Part shown: one piece after another, positions 1 to 13,400 of the stretch | Position numbering within the stretch: the stretch's first letter is position 1 | How the letters are laid out: the number at the start of each line of letters is the position of its first letter | Assembly (NCBI GenBank): GCA_022749755.1 | Contig: CM040453.1 | Coordinates: forward strand, 4,982,102-5,046,101 | Source: Azadirachta indica | Taxonomy: Eukaryota > Streptophyta > Magnoliopsida > Sapindales > Meliaceae | Direction: 5' to 3' | Length of the DNA: 64,000 nt | Notes under the pieces: model-generated | The model's database searches: none | The model's input: only the letters and a program-made list of their open reading frames with translations | What the model was told of the DNA's origin: nothing | Position numbers and translations under genes: made by a program

Positions 1-3000
1 AAGTGGAGGAAGCTTGCAGATGCAAGTGTAACTGATGCTACGGCAGCTTGGTTCTGTAGTATGAACACTGACCCAACACATAGCAGTTGTAGAGATCCTG
101 AAGAAGCTTGGGATAATTGCCAGTCCATTACCTACCTACCAGGATTTCACTCAAAAGGAACTTCTGGTGGCAAAGTGGAAAATGTGTCTTTTTTCATCAG
201 TGTGCTTAAGGAGCACTATGCGCTGATAAACTCTAAAACAAAGAAAGCCTTAACTTGGTTCGTTAAACTGTCTCCTGACAAACTCTCTGAAATGGAAACA
301 ACTGGTTTGGCAAGTCCAATATTAGGTACTTGTGCAGATGGAGATGCCCAAGGGTTCCGTAAAATATTTCAAGCATTTGGTCTTATAAGGAGAGTGGAAA
401 AGGGTATTAGCAGGTGGTATTACCCACGAACTCTTGACAACCTGACATTTGATTTGGATGCTCTAAGACTTGCTCTTTGTGAACCATTGGATTCTGTCAG
501 GTTATATTTGTCAAGGGCAACTTTAATTGTTGTTCCATCATATTTAGTTGATCATTGGAAAACCCAAATCGAAAGACATGTCAGACCTGGCCAATTGCGT
601 CTTTTTGTGTGGACTGATCATAAAAAGCCTTCTGCTCATAGTCTGGCCTGGGACTATGATATAGTTATAACCACATTTAACCGTTTGAGTGCAGAGTGGA
701 GTCGCCGAAAGAAAAGTCCAATGATGCAAGTGCACTGGCTTAGGGTCATGTTAGATGAAGGGCATACCCTTGGTTCGAGTCTTAGCCTGACTAACAAATT
801 GCAAATGGCTGTTTCATTGGTAGCCGCTAATCGTTGGTTATTAACGGGAACCCCAACTCCTAACACTCCCAATAGTCAACTTTCACATCTTCAACCAATG
901 CTTAAGTTCCTCCACGAAGAGGCATATGGACAGAATCAAAAGTCATGGGAAGCTGGCATTCTGAGGCCATTTGAAGCTAAGATGGAAGAGGGTCGTTCAC
1001 GCTTGCTGCAGTTGCTCCATAGGTGCATGATCAGTGCAAGAAAAATAGATTTGCAAACTATTCCTCCATGCATCAAGGAGGTGACATTTCTAAATTTCAC
1101 CGAGGAGCATGCTAGAACCTATAACGAGCTGGTAGTTACAGTGCGGCGTAATATACTAATGGCTGACTGGAATGATCCTTCACATGTTGAAAGTTTACTG
1201 AATCCAAAGCAGTGGAAGTTTCGAAGTACAACTATTAGGAATGTCAGGCTATCCTGCTGCGTGGCCGGGCACATCAAAGTAACAGATGCTGGTGAAGATA
1301 TTCAAGAGACAATGGATATTTTGGTTGAAGGTGGTCTTGATCCTGTTTCAGAGGAGTATGCTTTCATTAAATATAACCTCATAAATGGCGGTAACTGTCT
1401 CAGGTAATAATTTTCTTTTGAGGTATTCTGCAGGGTTGTCACCGACTTTTTGCAAAGGTTCTAGGTTTCATAATAAAGATTGGTTTTGATCTCTCTCTCT
1501 CTCTCTCTTTTTGTTGGCTTAGATGCAATGAATGGTGCCGTCTACCTGTTATTACGCCTTGTAGGCATCTTTTGTGCCTTGATTGTGTTGCTTTGGATGG
1601 TGAAAAGTGCACTGTCCCTGGCTGCAGTAACTTATATGAGATGCAGACTCCTGAAATATTAACCCGCCCAGAAAATCCCAACCCAAAGTGGCCTGTCCCT
1701 AAAGACCTTATTGAGTTGCAACCTTCATATCGGCAGGTAGGCTTTTATCAAAGTCAGCCTTTTTTGTTTCTCTCCGTATTAAAAGAATTATTTTTTATCT
1801 TTCTACCTAGTAATATTCAAACAATTTTTAACAGTGCATGCTTTTCTGGTATTTATTTATATTTAGGATGATTGGAATCCTGATTGGCAGTCAACATCTA
1901 GTAGTAAAGTTGCCTATCTTGTAGAGAAGTTGAAAGTACTGGAAGAGGATAATAGAGAGATCAGTTCTGCTATGAACAATGATAATGGTGTCAAACGCAT
2001 TGAGGAGCTACTTTGTCCCTCTCAGATGTGCAATTCAAACACATTGTCAAGACTAAGTGGGGAGTCTCATAAGGCACTATTCAAGAAAGTGATAATATTT
2101 TCTCAATTTCTTGAGCATATACATGTTATTGAACAGCAGGTAGCTAAATTTTTCATTCACCGGGCTTGCCTATTTTCTCTCTGTTTTATGCAAAAATAGA
2201 TTATGAATTGCTTGTCTTTTGGCAGTTAACTTTTGCCGGTATAAAATTTGCTGGTATGTATAGTCCAATGCCTGCTAGCAACAAGGTACTGACCATATTC
2301 TGTTGTCCAACGAAGTTCTATTTTCATTATGATGCCTTTTGTGGTGCCTACATAGATCCATTTTTTCTTTTAACAGATAAAGTCACTGGCCATGTTCCAG
2401 CATGATTCTAGTTGTCTGGCTCTTTTGATGGATGGAACTGCTGCATTGGGTCTTGATTTGAGCTTTGTAAGCCATGTGTTTTTAATGGAACCAATCTGGG
2501 ACAGAAGGTAATATTATTTGTGTTATAACCAGTTCAATACTTTTCTAAAAAGATGAAATAATATTTTTAAACATGTACATTTTTTCTTTTTTTAACGTTT
2601 CCACATGCCCAACCCAACCACACCACACCAAAGGCACAAACACAATTAAAGAAATTCCCCCTCTAAGGTTGGTGAGAAGGATAATTGATCCTTTTACCTC
2701 TTGCTTCCATGACAAGAAGCCAAACTAACTAAAATATCCCCTTAGTGACTAATTATGCAGAGTTTAGTACACTCCGTCTTTTTTTTAAACATTATTGATT
2801 TCATTTACTTGCAGCTCAAGTTTTTCTTGTTTTTCAACTTCTAAATTTGTTTTCCTATTCTTTTATCAAAAAAAGAAAAAAGAATGCTGAAAGTTGAATT
2901 AGTCTTCCTGGTTGTATTTTTTTTTTGTGCAAGTTACTTTGTTATTTTAGTGTACCCCTCCTGCCTTCATCTTTAATAAGAAAATGAAAAACAAAAAGTA

Positions 3001-3496
3001 GTGTTCCTGCCATGAATATCTTACCTCATTGTATTTATACTCCATATGAAAGTTATGTTTAACATGGTAGTTGACCCTTCTTTTGTTTGGACGAAAAGGG
3101 GGCTAAATTGTCTTGTTTGTTGAAATCCTTATCAGCATGGAGGAACAAGTCATTAGTCGTGCTCATCGTATGGGTGCTTCTCGTCCTATTCATGTAGAAA
3201 CTCTGGCAATGCGTGGTACAATAGAGGAGCAGATGCTGGAATTTCTGCAGGTAAATCTGAAGTCATGCCTCCTAAATCTTTGAATAAGAGCATATTAATT
3301 GATGAAAACCAGCAAAGGGGAATGTATATAATCAACGAGGAGTCTGTGCTTTCATTTTATATAAGTACTGCAGGTTTAGTACCGCCCTACTTGCATTCTC
3401 TTTTTACAGTAAACTTGATAAGATCCTCCTTAATCATGAATTCTTTGGCACTCGAATCAAGCCATCTTGACAACAAAGAGAATATATGCACCATCT

Positions 3497-3529
<33 letters not shown>

Positions 3530-3985
3530 GGCCTGATGGTCCAAGGCTACAATCTGTAAATTATATATCCAGGATCCCAAAAATAAAGAGACTAATCAGT
3601 TTAACCAATGATCCGAAAGATATACTATCAATTCGTCCCTTTATATTTGTTTCCCAGTTTTGCATCTTCCTGTGGGGAATAAAAGGATATGAATTTTGTT
3701 TCCACTATTATGTTTCTAATTTTATTGGCTTTTGCACTAATCCTTTGCAGTTAATATACTTAGATATGTTGGTCATCACATAATCTATTTGTTTACACTG
3801 TTTAATTGTAGCTTGATGTAATTGTTTTCTTCATTTTTCTCTAGGATGCTGATAAGTGTAGAAGATTCTTGAAAGAAGAACTTGGGAAACCTGATCAAGA
3901 AGGGCCTCGATCTCATCGTACACTACATGACTTTGCTGAGAGAAATTATTTGGCTCGTCTTAGCTTTGTGCGAACATATCCCTAA
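1..3985 (+). CDS. F-box / RING / SNF2 helicase-like protein, 3' part
   Basis: The window holds the last 778 codons of a SNF2-family ATPase of the plant F-box plus SNF2 type (Arabidopsis At3g54460-like, by memory). Exons: 1-1403, 1523-1736, 1867-2139, 2226-2285, 2377-2507, 3136-3250, 3845-3985; all junctions are GT-AG and keep frame; the stop is TAA at 3983-3985. Seen motifs: DEGH (in VMLDEGHTLG) and LTGTP of the first RecA lobe in exon 1; a RING-like cluster opening exon 2 (CNEWC, then PCRHLLCLDC and two further Cys); second-lobe motifs VIIFSQFLEH, DGTAALGLDLS and EEQVISRAHRMG in exons 3, 5 and 6. The Walker A motif and most of the F-box must lie upstream of base 1. The family is expected to act in the nucleus in chromatin or repair with possible ubiquitin-ligase activity; that role is inference. 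Convergent with the exonuclease gene downstream. Confidence 0.9.
2590..2760 (-). mobile_element. Possible SINE-like fragment in a SNF2 intron
   Basis: Inside intron 5 (2508-3135) a block of different base composition reads on the minus strand as a short tRNA-like head with a B-box-like GGATCAATTATCC, followed by a GT-rich body and an A-rich end. No convincing target duplication was found, so this is only a weak call. Confidence 0.25.
3251..3844 (+). repeat. Intron of the SNF2 gene with a GA microsatellite
   Basis: Intron 6 of the SNF2 gene is 594 bp and stays open in one frame by chance, but the read-through peptide has no family resemblance. A pure AG dinucleotide run of about 30 bp occupies 3498-3527. 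Confidence 0.75.
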
Positions 3986-5485
3986 AGAAAAGGTATACAT
4001 ATACATTTATCCCATATCCCATAATCTGCAGTACTTGTTACTTCATGTGATTGGACAATTTAACTTTTTCATTGAAAAGAAAAGAAACTTGAATTATTAG
4101 CCTTTAAAATTTTTTGGAATCTACTAAATTATGCAAACCCTTGGTCCTGCTAGCTACAAGGTTATGGTAAAACATTCATAAGAAAATATTTTCCTATGTC
4201 TGGATTAAATGGTTTATTATAATTGCTTTTGATGATTTAAAATATTACAGATGCATGTTTGTAGAGTAACTCATTAGCATGAATTGTAATTATGAGCATG
4301 GCTATTTGTTATAATAAGTGCAGGAACCCGCAGCATGATTGAATTGGCTCAGGCAGCACAGCTTTTAAAATTATCATTATTTATTCTCCTCTTGGAATTA
4401 AATTAGTTATCAACTCAGTGAGGTTCATCTTTTGGCAGTGTTTTGGACTCTGAAGTTGGAATTATATGGAAGAGAGTTCCTACCATGGAAAAGGTAACGA
4501 GCAGGGCAGAGCTTCCAGTTTCCATGCATAGGATGTGGTTTAAATTTGGGTTGGGAGATCAAAGGTGCCTGCCTAATCTGGGATTAACTGGCTTATCATG
4601 CGAGTTTCGGACGAGAGTTACTCCCTAACACCCAGTACAGTACTCTATTAGGCTGGCTGGTGCAGCTAGGTTTTGATTTCTGCTGCAGAGCTACTAGCGA
4701 GCCCCTTGTCCATATGATGGGGCACGTAATTGGTTACACACAACCCGTTGTTTTCAATGTTGCAATCAATCTGGTGGATCTGCTTATCGATAAGTATTTG
4801 GAAGGCTTAGGAATGCCTTGACAATGTGCGCCGAAGTCTGGGAAAACGCAGCAATTTGTTCATTCTTGTTGAGATGATTCATAAGAAATTGTGGGGTCTC
4901 GTAGATCATTTTTTGTGTCAATTTCCTGTACATACATAATTCATATTTACAACTTGTATGTTTTACTTGTAGAAACATTCGATTTTTGGCATGATTCTTA
5001 ATAAAGAATATACTGATATGTTGACTTACCCACCTATTGTAAGAAAGAGGGATTTCATTAAAGAGTTTAGGATTTTTTTTAAACATTGCGTTTATATTCA
5101 AAATAGTAAATGCGATCTTTAGAGTCCATGCCTATCCAAAACAGTTGGTAATTTTTTTTTGAAAAAAATCCTTCTGAAGCCCAAAAGAAGCTACGTTGAT
5201 TTATTAAGCAAATAAGAGAAAGTATCGTGTAGTGGACGAGATGTGTCAGTAAGAAAAGATGTTGATATGCACAATTAATAAAAACAAGCTTGACATTAAC
5301 ATCATTGTGTACTCGATTACATAAAACATGCTGATTCATTTGGAACAAACTAAGCTCGATATTAACATCATCATCTACTCGCCTAATTACGTGCGACCCA
5401 AGCAAACTCCAGAACAAGCACAACAGAGGAAATTATTATAAAGGAAAAAAATTAAACAAAAAAACCCGACAAAAGAAAGTCTCGT
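3986..5485. other. Intergenic space between convergent genes
   Basis: About 1.5 kb between the stop codons of the SNF2 gene (plus) and the exonuclease gene (minus), so it should contain both 3' UTRs and terminators. The stretch around 4430-4760 is less AT-rich than its surroundings and could be a spliced 3' UTR exon of the SNF2 gene. Short open frames in both directions show no recognisable domain. Confidence 0.6.
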
Positions 5486-6205
5486 TCAATGAACAGCAGC
5501 CTCTTTCGGTTCAACAGCAAACTTGAAAGCTAGCTTGAAAGAAACAAATGCGTCGATTGCAGCATACTGAATTTGTTCTTTACTTAGTTTATTTCTGTCC
5601 CATTTACTCAACGTAATACGTTTGGATTTCTCCGTCTCAATGTTTAGGAATTTTAGCGTTAATTTCCTTAACCCCATCCTGTTTAACTCTTCGTCATCAT
5701 ACTTTAAGGCAGCCATATGAGCAACATCCATAATTCTTGCTACATTCAGCTCATAATCTTCAAGAAGTTTATCGGCATCCGTCTGAATCGCTTTTCCGAC
5801 AAACGTAAACTTTTTGTTGCCAAGAAAAGTAATAAGAGACTCAGGCATTCTATCTTTGTGACATAGTTTAAATATGAGACATCTAAAGCCTACACAGAGT
5901 TGGAGAATTGCTACTTTTTGATGTTTATTAGTCTTGGTAGGTAGACACCATTCAGTGTCGAGTCCTACTAAAAGTTTGTGAAGTCTAAAACGATGGATAT
6001 GGAGGGTTTGACGAATCCAGTGATTAACATCAGATGCTCTAGACGTGACTGTTGTCTCAATGTATTTGTCTCCAAATTTGATCATCCAGTGATTGTAATC
6101 TAGCCGTTTGATATCAGAGGAGGGCGAAAGAATTGGAGTAAAAGAAGATGGTGGAAGAGGTTGGAATATCATGGTTTGGTTTTTGTTTAGGAAGAATAGA
6201 GACAC
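5486..6205 (-). CDS. WRN-like 3'-5' exonuclease domain protein
   Basis: A 239-residue intronless protein consisting almost only of a DnaQ/WRN-type DEDDy exonuclease fold. The expected catalytic residues are visible: D83 and E85 in GLDTEW, D143 in VGKAIQTDADKL, and Y214 with D218 in YAAIDAF. Members cut single nucleotides from 3' ends of DNA or RNA with two metal ions; plants carry many small stand-alone copies of unknown substrate. Length about 240 residues is usual for these (annotated by memory as RNase H-like polynucleotidyl transferases). The first ATG at 6205 is used; an in-frame ATG at residue 12 (6172) is an alternative and begins the better-conserved part. A TATA-like element lies about 50 bp upstream. 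All motif residues are intact, so I expect an active enzyme. Confidence 0.88.
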   Translation of the reverse strand: MSLFFLNKNQTMIFQPLPPSSFTPILSPSSDIKRLDYNHWMIKFGDKYIETTVTSRASDVNHWIRQTLHIHRFRLHKLLVGLDTEWCLPTKTNKHQKVAILQLCVGFRCLIFKLCHKDRMPESLITFLGNKKFTFVGKAIQTDADKLLEDYELNVARIMDVAHMAALKYDDEELNRMGLRKLTLKFLNIETEKSKRITLSKWDRNKLSKEQIQYAAIDAFVSFKLAFKFAVEPKEAAVH

Positions 6206-7492
6206 AGACAGACAGAAATGTAACTAAGCGTGTTTGTGAGAGAGAGAGAGAGGGGTATATAAAAGAAGAGAGAATTTAATTAAAGAGTTCTATGATATGA
6301 GATTGGTGCCTGTTCCTGTGAATGATTTTCTGTCATACTTGATATCCATATTATTTATAGATGTGTAGTACTGACGTGTTTTTCTTTTCAGACAAGGAAG
6401 GGTGGGTTTTTCTGTTATTCTCATTTATTTTTGCTTTTTGCTTTTTTTATTTTTCCACAAGGAGAAGAAGCAAGGATTTTTCCCATATGGAATTGGTTTT
6501 CCGCAAACCATATAAATACAATAAAACATAATAGTAAAATTACTTACTAGTGTACGTGTTTAACTAACTTTTTTATTTACTAACGGACTAACTTTATACC
6601 TTAGAAATTTTATTTTCTGTTTTAGTGGATATAGTTATTATAAATTTAAATTTGGATGATATGATTAGTTTTTTATTTATTATAATAAACTTGATATATC
6701 ATTATACTTTAGATAGGATTAATCTATTTTTTTTAAGAAACCTAAATGAATATAAATTTTCAAATAAATTTTAAATAATATGTTTATTCCTTTTGAAGAT
6801 TTTCGTCCGAAGTAAGCTGATTTGTCAAATCAATTTTTACGTCATTTACAATAAAAATAAATACAAATTGGCTCTTATAATAAACTACTGAAAACTAATG
6901 ATTTGAACCATGTCAATATAATAGATGATTGAATAAATTTTATAAATAATTTGAAAAATAAACAAAATTCCTAGGAATGTTTTTGAAATTACAGTCGAAT
7001 AAATTTAACTTATTCACACATCCTTACATTAAGGTTTATGTTAATGGTAACAGCAATATGGTGGACATAACAAAACCCCTAATAGGGAAAATGGGGTCAT
7101 TAAAAGTAAACACGGAACACGCATTCAATTCACCAAATACCGTGGAGAGTGTGGTTATATTCCTTGTGAATTTACAATGAGCTTGTTTTGAATATGCCGC
7201 AAGGAACCTACTTACAAAGAATTTACAAAAGCCATTACCCTCTTCCCTTTCAGGAAAAAAAAAAATAGAAAAGAAAAAAAAAAAACAAAAAACATGGATA
7301 CATTTACCGGGAAAATTTCAAAAAGACAAACCCATGGATGCCGAGGGAAGAAATTACCGCACACCCTCCCAACTCGAAAAGCAAAATCTGAGGGTTGATA
7401 TCAACTCGTTGCTTCCTTTCTTTGTTTTAGAAGCTTAAATCTAAAACATCAGCTTCTGATTTTTGTAAAAGCAGGACCTTGAATGTGGTAGA
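6206..7492. other. Intergenic: exonuclease promoter and PRAF 3' region
   Basis: 1.29 kb separating two minus-strand genes. The left part is the presumed exonuclease promoter; the right part up to the PRAF stop should hold the PRAF 3' UTR. It is AT-rich with an adenine-rich low-complexity tract near 7250-7290. No gene seen. Confidence 0.6.
6256..6261 (-). promoter_or_regulatory. TATA-like element of the exonuclease gene
   Basis: TATATA, read on the minus strand within CTTTTATATACC, lies about 50 bp upstream of the first ATG next to a short GA run (6239-6252). The distance would give a very short 5' UTR, which also makes the second ATG at 6172 plausible. Confidence 0.35.
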
Positions 7493-10400
7493 TCAATGAG
7501 CTAACCCTTCTCTCCCTATGCTTACATTTGACTTGTCAACCATTGAAACATTGTATTGCTGATATACTCGAGCTCTGTTTGCCGCCCACCACTGTTCTGC
7601 TTGTTTCTCGCTGAATTTCTTTCGACTGCACTCAGGAATAACACACATTAACATTTTTATGCATCTTAGATGATAAAGGTTGGTTACTTGAAAAATTATA
7701 TTTGATTTCATAGCAGGACATCTTCTCTGTGTCAATACTGATATGTGCTCATAAGCAGAGAACCAACACATTATCTTATAGGTGCCATCCAAATTTACTG
7801 GTGAAAAATATTAGAATAAGAAGAAATTTTATAAGCAAAGCAAAAAAGCAAAAATACAAACATAAAATGAGGTTTATTGAGTTGGTGTTAACTCTATTCT
7901 CTAAATCAGCAAAAAGCCGGCAAAGGTGCATGAAAAGTCTAGAAACCACAAAAGAGCGGACTTGTCTAGTGACAAGCCTAAACCTCAGAACTTTATCTAT
8001 AAGAAGTTGCAAAATTTCTGGACTATATATCAAATTAAAATCCAGATGGGGTTGGCAGTTCATTATAAAATACCTGAAGCGGACACGCTTAAGATCTTTA
8101 AGGCCTCCAGGCAAAGCAACTAGAGTGATATACACACCGGCCTCATCTTGCTCAACCCATTCATCACCCTGAGTGGGTTCAGCTTTCATCATTCTACTTT
8201 TATTTTTCGTTGTTGCTTCACAATGTGAAACTTCACTTTGACTTGATGTTCGGTTATCGCTGATATCTGACCCATTAGAAATCACCAGGCTGTTTGATCC
8301 ATTTGGAATTGCTCCCTGGAGAGCCATGGGACTGCTCGGTTGCTCAGTGGCTGCAGAAGAAACATCCCAAGCCGGAGTTGGGCTAGAATGACCAAAGGAG
8401 GGTGAACTGCTGTTTCTCATTGCTCCAACCGGTAACATTTCAGCCATGTCCTTCAACTACCAAAATCAATAATCAAGGAGTAAATTAAGATGAGTTGAAT
8501 GAATCTAAGTAAATCTCTCCGATACAAAGAAAGTTAAAAACCACAAAACCATCAAGCATAGAAGAAAGCAAATTGACACTAAAACAAATAAGGGCTGAAA
8601 TTAAGTACCTCTCACTATGTCAGTAGGTCAGTCTGGCTTCAAGAAAGTTTCAGAATGTGAGATGAATATGCAAAAGACAGAAGTAAACAAGTATATTTTC
8701 AATATACTTATTTTAATTTAAACAATGTTTTGGGTTTGGCCCACCAAACCCACAAAACTTTGCCCAGCACTGCCCAATGGCCATCCTGGGTTTTCACACA
8801 TTACAGCCAAACCCAGAGACTGCCACACCAGGTATGCTATGCAATGCCAGCCCACCCAAGCTTTAACATTGTAAATCCTCAGTATCAATACATGACGTGA
8901 AAAAATTTCATTTCTAAGATGCTCACATCTGTCTAGTATAGCAAAATAGATATCATCAACCATCTAAGTTGAAGACCTTGATGACAAACTGAAGTTATGA
9001 AAACCACAACATTCATCAAGAAAGGATAATTCCTACAAGCAATCAACAGGAGAAAAAAAAAGATCAATGTTGATAATTATGGCTTTACTGGGATCTGAGT
9101 TTTATACTAGATTTCAAAATAAATCACTCAAATGCAGTTCAAAATGCTAAATCAAGACTAGGACTTCCTTTAATATTAAATTATTGAAATATATAATGTA
9201 ATTCATAATACGAAGTTAAGTTTATTCTCGCCCATCATTCTAGTTTAATTGTATTGATTTTAACTTTTAAATTTGCCAATTTGACTAGACTGTACCCTTT
9301 CATAGATGAACTTAGATATGCTCTTAACAGGGCCAAATGCACTGTCTTCTTCAGAGGCATACTTCTTCACATTCATGTGGCAAGATGCTAACCAAGAGAA
9401 AAATGCAGATAGTCTGTACAATGAATATAAATGGAAATATTCAACTTACTTGGGCAGTAAGCGATTTAATCACTTCTTTTGCTACTCTGCATTTTGCAGT
9501 CTCTTCTCCTGCTACAGCAATAGCCTCCTTCAGCTGCTTGGTTGTTCTTTCAAGCTCAATTTCTTGAAGTTGTGCTTTACGCGTAAGTTCTTCAACCTAC
9601 ATAACATTGAGAGTTAGCATAACAAATGAATTTAGCACCCCATGGCGAGTGCTTTCCAGAAAATAATTCATGGCTTTCAAAAAGAACAAATTGGCATCAA
9701 TTCCTTTTAAACCTCTTAAAGTGAAAATTGCATGACTTCTTAAGGAATGCAGGGATCACACAATCTAGAAAAGTTCCATAGATGACGATGGAGATTATAA
9801 AAAGTAAGTCACATACTTGAGTCCTTAATTTAAGAACTTCTTCGCTCAGCCCATCACTTGTCCTTTTAGCATCATCTACAACAAGTCTTGGCGAAGCAAG
9901 CCCTGAAAGAGTAGGGGTTGGTGTTGTGGCACGGGGTGGACTTGATCGTCTTGATGTAGGTGATGTTGCACGAGACATAATTCTTGATCCTGGAAGAGAA
10001 GCTGAAAAGAACTTCTTGGTTGACCCAAACACTGGATTGGAAGATTTAGAGTTATTAAGACCATTGCTATGTGAAACCCCATTGGGAAGGGGCAAAACCC
10101 GTGTACGATTAAATTCTAGTTTCTTGTTTCTTTTGGAAGATCCGCTCTCCACTTCTTTTGATATCTCCATGGAAGAATTTCTTGCAAGTTGGACGTGAGA
10201 TCTTGAAACCAATTTTCCATTCTTCCCAACCTCATTCAGTCCCTGGTTCATACTTCCTCTTCTACTCAGAGCAGAATGAGACGAAGAGTTGGTTTCAGTT
10301 GCTTTTGCAAGTTTGCAAAAACAATTATCACAAACACGATACGGTTTGTTGGGGTTTGGTGCCATGGAGGCTTTGAGAGACTTTTTGCTACTACATGAAT

Positions 10401-13400
10401 GACAATATACAAGTCCACAATTATAACAATTGTGCCGTTTCCTTTTGAAATTAAACAGAAGACGACACCCAGAACACATCGATTGGTCCATGCCAGAGAC
10501 CCACTTATGAAGACATATTGCTGCAGTAAAACCAGCGCCACAAACAATACTTTTGACTTGTTTGTCTTTCAGAGCTTCAACCAATGATGGGGAATTTCTA
10601 TCATCAGTATCCCCATGACCCAACCGGCCATTTGCACCCTTTCCCCAGGTGTAAACTTCAGTTCTTGAAGTTAAAACTGCAACATGATAAGCACCACAAG
10701 CTATTTCTTCAACAAAATTTTTCGTAAGCTTGCCTTCAACGCGAGTGGGGAGCTTTCCATCAGCTTTAGGATCCCCTAGTTGACCATAAACAGGGCTTCC
10801 CATCGTGTACACATGGCCTGTAGTTGTGAGTGCAACAGTGAGGCTGTGTCCACAGGCAACTTGACAAAAGTTGGGTTCAACAAGAGCAGCAACACAGGTG
10901 GGAACCAGTCTAGCTTCTTTGTCGCCATGCCCAAGACGACCTCTATCTCCATCTCCCCATGTAAAAAGCTTTCCTGAAGAGCAGTTGCTCGAACTTGAAG
11001 ACCCAACCATTACTTCAACAACAGCAGCAGTGTGCCAAACACCACAAGCTGCTCGCACAGTGCGGAGGCCCTTAAGGGACTCCACTTCCCTTGGTGTGGA
11101 TACACTTCTACGATCTCCATGCCCTAAAACACCAAATGTTCCATCACCAAAAGTAAACAATTGCCCTGCCGAAGTCACAACAGCAGTGTGCCAAGGTCCA
11201 CAAGCAACTGATGAAACATGTATTCCCTCTAGAGGTCCATTTAATTTTTTTGGAACCCATAGACTCGCTTCATTCCCATGTCCAAGGAGACCGAAATTGC
11301 AGGTGCTACCACCCCATGTGTACATATCACCGGATAGTGTAACAGCACAGGTATGGTATTCCGCACATGCTACAAGTTCAATATTGATATTTTTAAGAGA
11401 ATCTATAAGTTTTGGATGTGAAACATCTGAGTCTACACCATGTCCAAGTCTGCCGCCTAATTCCTCTCCCCAAGAGAAAACCTCTCCTTGTTTAGTTACT
11501 AAAGCAGCATGCTGCCCACCACAAGCTATATTCTGAACATCTAGTACAACTGCAGATTCCAAAGCCTTAGGGACAAGAGAATCCATCTTAAGGCCAGTAC
11601 AATTTCCAGCTCGATGTATACCCCCACCCAAAATGCCATCACCAGTGCCTTCCCCCCAAAAGAAAACATCTCCTAAAGAATCACCATCATCATGACCAGA
11701 GCCTTGACTTGATGAACTAACAGCACTTGATAAACTAACTCTAAAAGCATCCCCACTCATGCCCTTTAAGCGCCCAGCTCTTCCATCGGAGCCTCCAGAT
11801 GACAAAGAATTAACTGATCCACAAACAGATTCTGAAGGAAATAAAACCTTGGGAGGCACAGCATAAAATACTGCATCGGATAATGCTTTCTCCAAACCAA
11901 TTTTAGGAGGGCTTTCATATGGAGTATGAAGACGAAGGGGATCCAATCCATCCTATATCAGCAACAAGAAAATTCTCACTAAATGCATAAAAACTGTAGT
12001 GTTTGTTATTTCATTTTTTCTGGTAAGAAACATAAAAAACTGCAGTATGTCACAAGAAAAGAGAACAAAAAGGAACACCTTCTGAGAGCTACCACCGCTA
12101 CCAAATGGAGAGCTCAAAGGAGAACTCCTTTGAGTGTGTGCTCTGGGACTAGTTGCTTCAGATGAGATTCCATCACTTCTTGATTCTGCCCTCCCTTTCC
12201 GATGATGGCTACGGGATATTACTGCTTTAAGACCGGTAAACCAAACTTCAGCTTCATCTTTATCCTTGCAGATCTAGTAAATAATATAAAGGAGAAATCA
12301 TCAAACAATTACAGAGTTTCGTGCGGATAAATACTGCAAGAGTTTCATGCAGATAAATACTGAATTAATTGCCACCAAAAAAAAAAGATTGCTTACCAAA
12401 TCTAAAGACCTGTCATTATAGATAAGAGAAAATGACTGATATTCTTTCTCAGGCCGAGGATATCTCTGAAATATTGGCTGCAATAACAAAAATCAATAAT
12501 GGTCAGTAACTACATCATAATGCTAGAGAATTCTGAACATCATTATGGAATATGAGAAGCATCTGAATCCTTCAAAAAGGAAAGAATGCAAGCATAAGAA
12601 GCAGATAAATGCACCTTCCTCACTTTGAAGCATTCATATTGCAAGCAGAACAGATGTCATGAAGTAGAAAACAACGGTGTAAAAATATATGATACAGCCC
12701 ACGACTCAATTGTATGTTTCAGTTTTAATGTGGATAGCGAGCCACATAAAGTCATCACATCTTGAAGAATCTAATCTTGAATTATAAGATCAAATGGTAC
12801 ATAAAACAACCATTAAGCCTCAGCATTCCTCTTTCCAAATTTGATTGTTCTCACCATTGATTTTGGAAAGAAAGAAAGACTACTAATTCAAGAACAAAAA
12901 ATCTGAATCTGCTTCAGTAGTATTCGATAAAGCAATATGCAAAAAGAAACTTCAACCCATAGCCACTAGACAACAATGCAAATATTATTGTAACTGTTCA
13001 CACATACATGCCCCTAATGATGTCCAATATTTTCTTCAATTGCATATTCGATATATAAAGTGGGAAGCAGTAGTGAAAAACTATGAATGAAACATTAAAA
13101 CTTTAACATCTGAAAACCACATAAATTTCCATAAATATGTGCAATACTTGTAGAGTCAAAACCATAAATATGTCCACATAAATTTCCTCCGATTTTATTT
13201 GCCACACTGTGCACAGTGAAGTAACATAGATAATCTCCAAGGTATGAGCTTACCGTGCGCTGACCAGGTATAATTCGGGAGACATGGCTTAGCTTAAGGT
13301 GTTTCTCTTCCTTTCCTGATATCCATATCAGAACAGACTCATCCTGAATAAAGCAAAAGATGACATACAGCATAAAATGCTTTAGTATAGTCAAATTAGA

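Noticed and set aside
5079..5423. Minus-strand frame of 114 codons between the SNF2 and exonuclease genes
   Set aside because: Low-complexity, no recognisable domain, and it lies in expected 3' UTR sequence.
9876..11536. Several plus-strand and alternate-frame open frames across the large PRAF exon
   Set aside because: They are mirrors of the RCC1/FYVE coding sequence; their peptides have no family resemblance.
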